NCBI GenBank assembly: GCA_025464025.1
Contig: JAODBP010000202.1
Span: 1 to 7,444, forward strand
Direction: 5' to 3'
DNA from: Actinomycetes bacterium
GTDB lineage: Bacteria > Actinomycetota > Acidimicrobiia > Acidimicrobiales > CADCSY01
Length of the DNA: 7,444 nucleotides
Shown: positions 1-5,243 of the stretch, in pieces
Layout of the letters: each line of letters begins with the position of its first letter
How positions within the stretch are numbered: the stretch's first letter is position 1
Made by a program: the position numbers and the translations under genes
Notes under the pieces: model-generated
Told to the model about the DNA's origin: nothing
The model's database searches: none
Seen by the model: only the letters and a program-made list of their open reading frames with translations

Positions 1-27
1 CCCATCGACGCCCGGAGAAGATGTGAG

Positions 28-99
28 CGCCCTCGGCAGGACTCGAACCTGCGCACACGGCTCCGGAGGCCGATGCTCTATCCGCTGAGCTACGAGGGC
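28..99 (-). tRNA. tRNA-Arg, anticodon CCG
   Basis: Read on the minus strand, a complete cloverleaf folds by eye. It has a perfect 7-bp acceptor stem (GCCCTCG with CGAGGGC), a 4-bp D stem (GCTC/GAGC), anticodon loop CTCCGGA giving anticodon CCG (Arg, codon CGG), a 4-nt variable region, and a T arm with loop TTCGAAT on a 5-bp GCAGG/CCTGC stem. The discriminator base is G (position 28) and CCA is not encoded. The outermost anticodon-stem pair appears to be a T-T mismatch, leaving four good pairs. The gene points away from the rest of the window, so its 3' end lies on the left. Confidence 0.95.
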
Positions 100-133
100 G
101 GGACAAACACAAAAGGCGGTAGGAAACTTCGGT

Positions 134-211
134 CACCTGCAGCCAGGTGCGGTTGGTCATGGTAGCTGGTCGCTGATCGGCCTCCCCGATCGACCATCGG
201 ACCTGCCGATG
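134..211 (-). terminator. cluster of three hairpins downstream of the DDE gene
   Basis: The spacer between the tRNA and the transposase-like gene has no convincing ORF. It holds three compact stem-loops: CACCTG/CAGGTG with a 4-nt loop (134-149), GATCGG/CCGATC with a 5-nt loop (175-191) and CATCGG/CCGATG with a 5-nt loop (195-211). In addition GGTCACC (132-138) and GGTGACC (220-226) form a wider inverted repeat around them. The hairpins lie just after the stop codon of the minus-strand operon, so they probably terminate it, although no T-tract follows. The tRNA promoter must also lie in this stretch, but I see no good consensus for it. Confidence 0.45.
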
Positions 212-238
212 AGGCTTCCGGTGACCTGGAGCGTTGGG

Positions 239-1633
239 TCAGGCAGCGAGCTGCTGTCGCCGGCCGTGCCGGGACACGGCGAGCGAGTTCACCATCAGGG
301 CGAAGCCCAGGAGGTTGAGGAGCTGGCGTCGGTGGCCGAGGCTGTGGGCCCGTCCGAGCCAGAGCGTGTCTTCGAGTCCTCGATTGATCGACTCGGCGTC
401 GTTGCGACGACGGAACAGCTCGCGGAAGCTGGGGTCGTCGGGCGGGATGGGCCGGACGTTCTCGGTGCGGTTGAACCTCCGGGCCGTGTCCTTGGCGTCG
501 CCGTGGAGCCGGACGGTGACGATGCCGCTGCCGAGGTGGTCGGGCAGGCGGTAGTCGTTGTACCAGCGGTACCCGGACTTGTCGGCGTTGCGATGGGTGC
601 GCACCCGGAGGAGCTGGGTGAAGAGGAGTTCGCCGTCGGCGGCGAGCACGCCAAGGCCGATCGCACCGCCGTTGGCGTAGAGATCGACGGTCTTGGTGGT
701 TCCGTCGGGAAGCGCGATCGCCTTAGCTTCAACGAAGACCATCTTCTCGACGCGCCGGTCCTTGCGGCGCGCCTGTTTCGGGTTCGCCTTGGCTGCGCTG
801 ACCCGGTTGATGGGTAGTAGGCCGAGGTCGCGGAGGATCGTCTGGTGGTGCGTGCCGCGCAGTGCGGTGTCGTAGACGACGCCCTGTGCGCCGGGCACGA
901 GGGGAGCAGTCCGTTCGAAGCAGCGGACGGCTGTCGCGGCTTCGCCACCCTTGGAGGCGACGTGGGCGACGTCGAGCAGGATCCGGCTGTGCACGTCGGG
1001 TCCGCGGGTAGCGACCATCACGAACTTCGTGCCCCAAGCAGTCTCGCCGGTGCCCTCGAAGTGCAGGTCAGCATCGGGGTCGGCTCGCAGCGGTCGGAGC
1101 TCACCCGTCTCTCGGTCCAGGCGGACGTCGCCGGGCTTGGCCCGGTAGAGCGGCGTGATGACCTTGCCGTCGCCGTAGAGGAGCCGGTCGAGGTGCGGAT
1201 GCGTCCACGAGCCGCCAGCTGCCGGGTCGAGCAACCCGAGCTGCAGCGCTTGCTGCGCTGCAGCATGGCGGTGGATCTCGCCGAGCAGCTCGAGCGTCAC
1301 CGGGTCGGCCAGGTACCGATTGCGCAGGTAGAGGTAGTGGTGTCGTCGCATCGGCTGGCGAGGGAGTCGGACGCCGATCCGCTTCTGGGCGAGTCGCCGG
1401 ATCCATCGCCATGTCGCCGGGTGGCTCAGCTCGGCCTCGACCTGTCGCGCGGAGCCGTAGACGCTGATGGCGGCCTCGAAGAACACGGCCATGAACGCCG
1501 GGTAGTGCCGGGGCCTCCCACCGACATGCCGAGGGGGGCTCGGCACGACGGCGGCGAGGCGGTGGAGCTCGGGGTTGGAGAGGATGGCGTCGAGTCGTTC
1601 AAGGGTGCTGACGCCACGCCAGCGTTCAGTCAC
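239..1633 (-). CDS. DDE-transposase-like protein, second gene of recombinase operon
   Basis: This 464-aa protein (from GTG at 1633) has the layout of an IS4/IS1182-type DDE nuclease. Candidate catalytic residues are D155 in YGDGK, D255 in VVYDTAL and E414 in the segment FRRRNDAESINRGLE, which resembles the conserved Arg/Glu signature of that superfamily. An N-terminal region (about 1-110) with GGRPRHYPAFMAVF resembles the DNA-binding part of such transposases. The ORF stays open up to a TTG at 1678, but the GTG at 1633 overlaps the upstream stop by 8 nt (GTGACTGA), suggesting translational coupling, so I prefer that start. No terminal inverted repeats or target duplications flank the gene alone, so it is not a simple insertion sequence. 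It works either with the preceding recombinase-like protein or as a domesticated relic. The exact family is not certain. Confidence 0.75.
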   Translation of the reverse strand: MTERWRGVSTLERLDAILSNPELHRLAAVVPSPPRHVGGRPRHYPAFMAVFFEAAISVYGSARQVEAELSHPATWRWIRRLAQKRIGVRLPRQPMRRHHYLYLRNRYLADPVTLELLGEIHRHAAAQQALQLGLLDPAAGGSWTHPHLDRLLYGDGKVITPLYRAKPGDVRLDRETGELRPLRADPDADLHFEGTGETAWGTKFVMVATRGPDVHSRILLDVAHVASKGGEAATAVRCFERTAPLVPGAQGVVYDTALRGTHHQTILRDLGLLPINRVSAAKANPKQARRKDRRVEKMVFVEAKAIALPDGTTKTVDLYANGGAIGLGVLAADGELLFTQLLRVRTHRNADKSGYRWYNDYRLPDHLGSGIVTVRLHGDAKDTARRFNRTENVRPIPPDDPSFRELFRRRNDAESINRGLEDTLWLGRAHSLGHRRQLLNLLGFALMVNSLAVSRHGRRQQLAA

Positions 1634-2519
1634 CCCGCGGCGCCCAGTCCCATCCGATGAACCGTGCGGTCCGGTCAAGGCTGCGCATCCCGAGCCGCTG
1701 CGCAGTCACGTCGATCTGGCCGGTCTCCTCGAAGACCTTCCAACCCGCCCAAGCGGCCACGGACGACGGCCGTACGTCGGGTGCATCGCCCAGCCCGGCT
1801 CGGGTGAGCGTTCTCGAGATCGCGCCTACCGCAGACGACTGCGCGAGGGCGCTCGCGGGCTCGCCCGTGGCGTAGAGGACACCGTCTTCAGCGGCCCCGG
1901 GAGAAGTAGCCAGGAAGCGGGCGAGCTGGCTGTGACCCCATGGCGTCAGGAGCGCCGAGCGGGATACGGTCCGCTCGCTGCCGATGATCCAGACGCGTCC
2001 GTGCTCCAAGTCGACATCGCCTCGACGGATCGAGGGCAGTTCGCCGGTGCGCGCAGTCGCTTCGGCCAAAGCCCACGCCGCTGCTGCCCGATTCCGCTTC
2101 GAGGTCCCGACGCATGCGGCACGGCAAAGAGCGACCTCATCGTCCACGAGCGGGCGGAAAGCGCCGGGCTGGCGGCTGGGCAGTACGAGATCCAGCGTCG
2201 GGTCGCCCACCTCGACCCCCTCCGCACGGAGGACTCGGTAGAGGGTTCGCACAGCAAGACGGCGGAAGTAACGGATCGAAGGGCCCGGTTCCGGAGCGCA
2301 CGCAGTCGGCGCTGCGATGTACCTCTCCACCGCATGCGTGGACACGTCTGCGAGGTTCGAGATGCCAAGCCCATCTTCAACGAAGCGCCCGAACTGCCGC
2401 ATCAACGCTTCGAGCCGCACGAGCGTCTGAAGACTCAGCTGCTTCTCGCGTACCAGCGCAGCAACCGCGTCATCGACACACGCACCAGGCGCGCGTCCGC
2501 TAGACGTAGCGTTAGCCAC
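1626..2519 (-). CDS. tyrosine recombinase-like protein, degenerate active site
   Basis: This 297-aa protein has an N-terminal SAM-like core-binding region (about 20-105, including VREKQLSLQTLVRLEALMRQ) and a C-terminal recombinase domain. Box I is recognisable as ARTGELPSIRRGDVDL with R157, and box II as VRPSSVAAWAG with R250. Aligned by eye to XerC-type enzymes, the box II His is Pro247, the LGH His is Met278 (LGMRSLDR), and the nucleophilic Tyr, nine residues after it, is Phe287 (TARFIGWDW). The fold therefore looks intact but the strand-cleaving residues look lost. The GTG at 2519 is chosen as start because a near-perfect Shine-Dalgarno sequence (AGAGGAGG, 2534-2527) sits 7 nt upstream; an in-frame TTG at 2591 lies in promoter DNA. 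The gene is divergent from the HTH gene at 2643 and coupled to the downstream DDE gene. It could bind DNA without cutting it, which is inference. Confidence 0.8.
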   Translation of the reverse strand: MANATSSGRAPGACVDDAVAALVREKQLSLQTLVRLEALMRQFGRFVEDGLGISNLADVSTHAVERYIAAPTACAPEPGPSIRYFRRLAVRTLYRVLRAEGVEVGDPTLDLVLPSRQPGAFRPLVDDEVALCRAACVGTSKRNRAAAAWALAEATARTGELPSIRRGDVDLEHGRVWIIGSERTVSRSALLTPWGHSQLARFLATSPGAAEDGVLYATGEPASALAQSSAVGAISRTLTRAGLGDAPDVRPSSVAAWAGWKVFEETGQIDVTAQRLGMRSLDRTARFIGWDWAPRGD

Positions 2520-2599
2520 GTCGGAACCTCCTCTGTAGGTGCCGGCCAGGCCCCGGGACGTTCCAGCGTCGCCGGGGCCACTTGTTGTCAACTAGCAAC

Positions 2600-2627
2600 A
2601 CCCTACCGCTGTGGTGTCATATGTCAA
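2600..2627 (-). promoter_or_regulatory. probable promoter of the recombinase-like/DDE operon
   Basis: On the minus strand a perfect -35 hexamer TTGACA (2627-2622) is followed after 16 nt by TAGGGT (2605-2600), a fair -10. This would start transcription near 2593 and give a leader of about 75 nt before the GTG at 2519. The region also carries TGTCAAC twice in the same orientation (2586-2592 and 2622-2628) and the near-palindrome TGTCATATGTCA (2615-2626) over the -35 box. These are possible operator half-sites, perhaps for the divergent HTH protein. Confidence 0.55.
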
Positions 2628-2630
2628 CAC

Positions 2631-2636
2631 TACGAT
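2631..2636 (+). promoter_or_regulatory. -10 box of the HTH gene, probable leaderless start
   Basis: TACGAT lies only 6 nt before the ATG at 2643, so transcription would begin at or next to the A of the start codon. No Shine-Dalgarno sequence is present upstream of this ATG. Leaderless mRNAs are common in actinobacteria. No strong -35 is seen. The two divergent promoters nearly overlap, so one bound regulator could affect both. Confidence 0.45.
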
Positions 2637-2642
2637 CGGCAC

Positions 2643-2825
2643 ATGCCGGAGGAGCTGGTTGGTGCCGCCGAGATTGCGGACCTCTTGGGCATCTCACGGC
2701 AACGCGTGGACCGCATCTCGCGGACTCATTCGGACTTTCCACTGCCAGTGGCGGAGCTCAAGTCCGGCCGGATCTGGAAGCGCGACGAGGTCGAAAATTG
2801 GGCGCGGCGTACCGGCCGGATCTGA
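2643..2825 (+). CDS. small helix-turn-helix DNA-binding protein (AlpA/excisionase-like)
   Basis: This is a 60-aa protein. The segment EELVGAAEIADLLGISRQRV (3-22) is a typical MerR/AlpA-type helix-turn-helix, and the rest (DFPLPVAELKSGRIWKRDEV) matches the short wing and second helix of such proteins, where the GR-W element is common. It consists of this one domain only. Small proteins of this class act as excisionases (recombination directionality factors) or as local repressors. Its position, head-to-head with a recombinase-like gene, fits either role; autoregulation of the shared promoter region is an inference. The reading frame is open far upstream, opposite the recombinase gene, but this ATG is the natural start because the domain begins immediately after it and the -10 box abuts it. 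Confidence 0.8.
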   Translation: MPEELVGAAEIADLLGISRQRVDRISRTHSDFPLPVAELKSGRIWKRDEVENWARRTGRI

Positions 2826-2838
2826 CCCTTCGGCCCTC

Positions 2839-2854
2839 GACGGCTGTTTCCGTC
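2839..2854 (+). terminator. weak hairpin after the HTH gene
   Basis: GACGG and CCGTC form a 5-bp stem with a 6-nt loop, 14 nt after the HTH stop codon. The stem is short and followed by no strong T-run, so this is a weak terminator candidate. Confidence 0.25.
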
Positions 2855-2877
2855 TGCTCATCAATTCGCGCCTGTAG

Positions 2878-2943
2878 CCGAGCCGGCCACTTAGAACCGT
2901 AGCGACGACCACGCTCGGCCTACGTCGAGCGGTTCTGGCTCGG
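2878..2943. repeat. long imperfect inverted repeat, about 19 bp of pairing
   Basis: Three blocks pair in order. CCGAGCC (2878-2884) pairs with GGCTCGG (2937-2943), AGAACCG (2893-2899) with CGGTTCT (2930-2936), and CGACG (2903-2907) with CGTCG (2923-2927). The 15-nt apex is unpaired, and the left arm carries an extra 8 nt between the first two blocks. It lies between the HTH gene and the IS21-like end in DNA with no credible ORF. It could be a recombination or binding site, a structured RNA or a terminator. I cannot decide between these. Confidence 0.5.
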
Positions 2944-2960
2944 TAACCGGGTCCGCACAT

Positions 2961-3030
2961 GCCGATTTCCCACCCACTGACGGCGGATTTCTCACTGGGT
3001 GTCAGCGGGGCGATTTCTCACCTGCTGACA
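2961..3030 (-). mobile_element. terminal repeats of an IS21-family element (remnant end)
   Basis: Read on the minus strand from 3030, the sequence begins TGTCAGCAGGTGAGAAATCG and then repeats the same theme twice more (CAGTGAGAAATCCGCC and GTCAGTGGGTGGGAAATCGG). On the plus strand GATTTC starts at 2964, 2986 and 3012. TGTCAGC (3000-3006) and GCTGACA (3024-3030) also form an inverted repeat. Multiple terminal repeats of this kind, beginning TGTCAG and containing GTGAGAAAT, are familiar from actinobacterial IS21-family ends. An intact element would continue into istA/istB toward lower coordinates, but the HTH and recombinase genes are there instead, so only a decayed or truncated end remains. 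Its inner limit is uncertain. Confidence 0.6.
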
Positions 3031-3052
3031 TCCCTCGGAGCCGTCAACAGCA

Positions 3053-3076
3053 GAGCGCCCGCCTAGGGAGGCGCTC
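3053..3076 (-). terminator. terminator-like hairpin downstream of the DUF6919-like gene
   Basis: GAGCGCC (3053-3059) and GGCGCTC (3070-3076) form a perfect 7-bp stem around a 10-nt loop. It begins 47 nt past the stop codon of the minus-strand gene. No clear T-tract follows on that strand, as is usual in high-GC genomes. Confidence 0.45.
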
Positions 3077-3123
3077 CAGCGGATCGGGGCCTGTTGTTGC
3101 CTGGCAGGCTTGCCTTCTCCGTC

Positions 3124-3741
3124 TCAGACGATCTCGGCTCCCGGCGGGGGCTCGTCGTCTTCGAACTGACCGTTGTTAGTGATTCGGCGCACTTTGGGAG
3201 CGGCCAGCGCGTCCTGCAGGGCTGGCCAGAGGACGTCGTTGCGACCCCAGACCGGGTCGATGACGTCGACGTGCCAGCTATCGCGGACCTCAGCCAGCGC
3301 GCCGGGGGCCTCGCCGAACTCGGAGTCCGCGGGGTCAGAGTTCCCACCGGCCCATGTGCACTCCACGCCGTCGTCGAGCGAGATCGGGATCTGCACGTAC
3401 GAATCGAGCATCGCTGGTACGGCGAGGATGACGAGGTCGGTAGGGACGAGCGCAGCGAGGATGGCGTTACATGTCCCCTCGGAGCAGTAGCCGCTGACGC
3501 TGGCGCGCTGGAGGTATCCGCCAACCTCCTCACCGGGTTGTGAGAACTCGGTGAGGAAGCCCAGCCGGTTGATGGCCGCGATGTGGGACGCGATCTCGAG
3601 CGTCTCGGGGTCCGGGGTTCCGCCGTTGACCTCCGGCACGACGAGGTCACCTTCGACCCACCGCGCCGTGAGCTCGGCGAGTTCGGCCATCGTGCTCGCG
3701 GAAGCCCACAGCGCCTGCCCGTCATCTCGTGTCCCGTCCAC
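3124..3741 (-). CDS. DUF6919-like protein, function unknown
   Basis: This 205-aa protein has an N-terminal half that strongly resembles the DUF6919 family of actinobacteria. It has LWASASTMAELAELTARWVE (11-30) followed by a P-E-T segment, AAINRLGFLTEFSQPGEE (55-72, the characteristic 'last year Gly-Phe-x-Thr-x-x-Ser-Gln-Pro-Gly' motif order), and then QRASVSGYCS. The C-terminal half is acidic and has no recognisable catalytic motif. No signal peptide or membrane segment is visible, so the product should be cytosolic. The start is GTG at 3741. No ribosome binding site is seen, but TACCGT lies 7 nt upstream of it, consistent with a leaderless mRNA. The family has no established function that I know of. 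Such genes occur often in accessory DNA. The family call is from memory of its motifs, and the gene itself is secure. Confidence 0.75.
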   Translation of the reverse strand: MDGTRDDGQALWASASTMAELAELTARWVEGDLVVPEVNGGTPDPETLEIASHIAAINRLGFLTEFSQPGEEVGGYLQRASVSGYCSEGTCNAILAALVPTDLVILAVPAMLDSYVQIPISLDDGVECTWAGGNSDPADSEFGEAPGALAEVRDSWHVDVIDPVWGRNDVLWPALQDALAAPKVRRITNNGQFEDDEPPPGAEIV

Positions 3742-3803
3742 GTCCGAGACGGTACGAGGGTCCCGTCACGGGTTCAGGCACCGCCGCCATGCCGCAACGC
3801 ACT

Positions 3804-3834
3804 GGTGCCCGGGATCCTCGGGTCTCGCGGCACC
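3804..3834. other. strong hairpin in the divergent intergenic region
   Basis: GGTGCC (3804-3809) pairs with GGCACC (3829-3834), and the inner CGGGA (3810-3814) pairs with TCTCG (3823-3827) including one G-T pair, with one bulged C and an 8-nt loop. It lies between two divergently transcribed genes, where a terminator for either is not expected. It could end an unannotated small transcript or be a protein-binding site. Confidence 0.35.
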
Positions 3835-3869
3835 GATAGGCCCCGGGCGTCGGGATTTGCGTCTCACGG

Positions 3870-3995
3870 CTGCAAGGCCTCTCCACGGCACGCGGCCCGC
3901 CCACACAGATCACAGCAACTTGCAGGTGCGGGCGTCTGCTGGCAAACTTGCAGAGAACCGCACATGTGGATGTCTGCAACCTGGAGGTAGCGAAA
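3870..3995 (+). promoter_or_regulatory. upstream region with repeated CTTGCAG boxes
   Basis: The 254-nt gap before the gene at 3996 carries AACTTGCAG twice in direct orientation (3917-3925 and 3945-3953, 28 nt apart). It also carries the reverse form CTGCAAG at 3870-3876 and a partial reverse CTGCAA at 3974-3979. A possible promoter uses TTGCAG (3920-3925) as -35 and AAACTT (3944-3949) as -10, but it is weak. A clear ribosome binding site GGAGGT (3983-3988) stands 7 nt before GTG 3996. The box array may be a regulator-binding region. Confidence 0.4.
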
Positions 3996-4553
3996 GTGTC
4001 TGAAGCCGTGAGCGTGGGCCCGGTGGCCGCAGGGGGCGACGACCTCGTCGCCCTCGTCACCTGGGTTCCTGCCAAGCACGCACTGGAGGCGCAGAACGCC
4101 TTCCAGCGCCTGGTGTCCAGCCTGGGCGCCACATCCAAGGCCGGGGGCTACATCCCGCCCCACTCGAACACCTACGGCGGCGACAACGCCTGGTCGCTGC
4201 CCGAGATGACGTTCCCCGAGGATGTTCCCCCCGTGCGCTGGATCCTCAGCGTGCTCGGCTCCGCCCAGCGGCGCATCGTCGCTGGCCTTGTCGCCGCCGG
4301 TCCCGCCGGCATCTGGACCGGCGAGCTTCGCCACCTCGCCGGCTACGACGACGCGGTCGGAATGGCCGGCGTCTACAAGGCCATCGCCGGCCGCTTCCGC
4401 CGCACCGGTCGTCAGCCGGTCTGGCTTGGCGGCGAGAAGGACAGCCAGAAGGGCCAGCTCCTGACCGTGCCCGACGGCGACGCCAGGGCCATGTTCACGA
4501 CGGCGTTCGTCGAGGACTACCCCGACATCGCCGCCGAGTTCGGCCTCACGTAG
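3996..4553 (+). CDS. hypothetical protein with possible C-terminal winged helix
   Basis: I do not recognise this 185-aa protein. The GTG at 3996 is chosen as start because GGAGGT lies 7 nt upstream; an in-frame ATG at 3948 lacks such a site. Residues 1-45 are small and apolar and contain PAKHALEAQNAFQRLVSSLG, a likely amphipathic helix. Residues 46-80 are Gly/Pro-rich and probably extended. Residues 81-155 (VLGSAQRRIVAGLVAAGPAG, then ELRHLAGYDD, VYKAIAGRFRR, a W-GGEKD turn and QLLTVPD) alternate helices with a final strand pair in a way that suggests a winged-helix fold. There is no signal peptide or transmembrane helix. It is monocistronic, with its own regulatory region and terminator. A DNA-binding or regulatory role is only a guess from the predicted fold. 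Confidence 0.7.
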   Translation: MSEAVSVGPVAAGGDDLVALVTWVPAKHALEAQNAFQRLVSSLGATSKAGGYIPPHSNTYGGDNAWSLPEMTFPEDVPPVRWILSVLGSAQRRIVAGLVAAGPAGIWTGELRHLAGYDDAVGMAGVYKAIAGRFRRTGRQPVWLGGEKDSQKGQLLTVPDGDARAMFTTAFVEDYPDIAAEFGLT

Positions 4554-4574
4554 CCCGAATGCGGGCATGCGCCC

Positions 4575-4604
4575 GGCCCCCGCCGACCTCGGTTGGCGGG
4601 GGCC
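4575..4604 (+). terminator. strong intrinsic-type hairpin
   Basis: GGCCCCCGCC (4575-4584) pairs perfectly with GGCGGGGGCC (4595-4604), and the stem extends inward through GAC/GTT to about 13 bp with loop CTCG. It starts 21 nt after the stop at 4553. There is no real T-tract, but the stem is very stable, as in many actinobacterial terminators. It isolates the 3996 gene from the next gene on the same strand. Confidence 0.75.
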
Positions 4605-4659
4605 GTTGCGCGTACCGGCACGAGTGCCCACGGCACGGTCGCCTGGCACTCTTGTCCTC

Positions 4660-5205
4660 ATGACCGAGCTCGACGACGGCGACTACGAGGGGCTCGCCGA
4701 CGACGTACGGCGCGTCGCCGTCCACGAGGCCGGCCATGCCGTCGTCACCGAGCTGCTCGGCCACGACGTCGGCGACATCTACGTCGACCTCGACACCGGA
4801 TGGGCGGGCCATACGGGCGTCCCCGATGGCCTCTCCTTCGAGCACACGGTGACGGTCGCGCTCGCGGGGTTCGCCGCCGTGGGCGTCATCCTCGGTCCTG
4901 ACGCCGAGGAAACCCTCCGCACAATCGACGACCCAACGCGCGAGAACTCCGACCACGACCGGGTGCGCAAGGCGCTGGAGAAGGCTGAGGTGCCGGAGGA
5001 CAAGCGGGCGGGCGTGGTGGAGGCCCTCGACGTCGCGGTCAGGAAGTGCCTCGCGCTGCCGCACATCGGCGACATGGTTGAAGAGATCACCATCAGGCTC
5101 GAAGACCACGGCGGCATGCCGGGGCTCCACATCAAGGCAACGGTCCAGGGCTACCTCGACGAGCATCGACGCGCGACGGGTGAGGACGGCAACCCCTTCC
5201 AGTAG
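4660..5205 (+). CDS. stand-alone HExxH zinc-metallopeptidase-like protein (M41-like)
   Basis: This 181-aa protein carries VAVHEAGHAVVTELLG (19-34), an HExxH zinc site (H22, E23, H26) whose surroundings look like the FtsH/M41 peptidase domain. Further on, VTVALAGFAAVGVILGPDAE resembles the hydrophobic helix after the active site in M41. Asp98 or Asp100 in RENSDHDRVRKALE is a candidate third zinc ligand, at about the usual distance. There is no AAA+ domain or transmembrane helix, so it is a free peptidase domain and not FtsH. ATG 4660 is the start; no Shine-Dalgarno sequence precedes it, so it may be leaderless. It converges on the E2-E1/JAB operon with only 38 nt between the stops. A role in that system is possible but unproven, and the substrate is unknown. 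Confidence 0.75.
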   Translation: MTELDDGDYEGLADDVRRVAVHEAGHAVVTELLGHDVGDIYVDLDTGWAGHTGVPDGLSFEHTVTVALAGFAAVGVILGPDAEETLRTIDDPTRENSDHDRVRKALEKAEVPEDKRAGVVEALDVAVRKCLALPHIGDMVEEITIRLEDHGGMPGLHIKATVQGYLDEHRRATGEDGNPFQ

Positions 5206-5207
5206 CA

Positions 5208-5221
5208 GCGCAGCCGTGCGC
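5208..5221. terminator. small hairpin between convergent genes
   Basis: GCGCA/TGCGC pair around the tetraloop GCCG in the 38-nt gap between the two convergent stop codons. It is short but placed where a bidirectional terminator is expected. Confidence 0.35.
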
Positions 5222-5243
5222 GCTCCGGCGGCAGCTCGTTCGG

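Noticed and set aside
28..99. tRNA-Arg as the attachment site of an element carrying the recombinase-like gene
   Set aside because: Integrative elements usually enter the 3' end of a tRNA gene, which here lies on the left, away from the recombinase. I found no repeat of the tRNA 3' end elsewhere in the window, and the recombinase lacks its Tyr.
845..1660. 271-codon plus-strand open frame
   Set aside because: It is antisense to the DDE-like gene. Its sequence is low-complexity and domain-free, while the minus strand has clear transposase motifs.
2520..2591. N-terminal extension of the recombinase-like protein from TTG 2591
   Set aside because: The extension would overlap the promoter region and lacks a ribosome binding site, whereas GTG 2519 has an excellent one.
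1575..2642. Long plus-strand open frame reaching into the HTH gene
   Set aside because: It lies opposite the recombinase-like gene and is a GC-rich shadow. Only the last 60 codons, from ATG 2643, form a recognisable domain.
2961..3030. CRISPR array
   Set aside because: There are only three divergent repeats with 22- and 26-nt periods and no true spacers. The motif fits IS21-type terminal repeats better.
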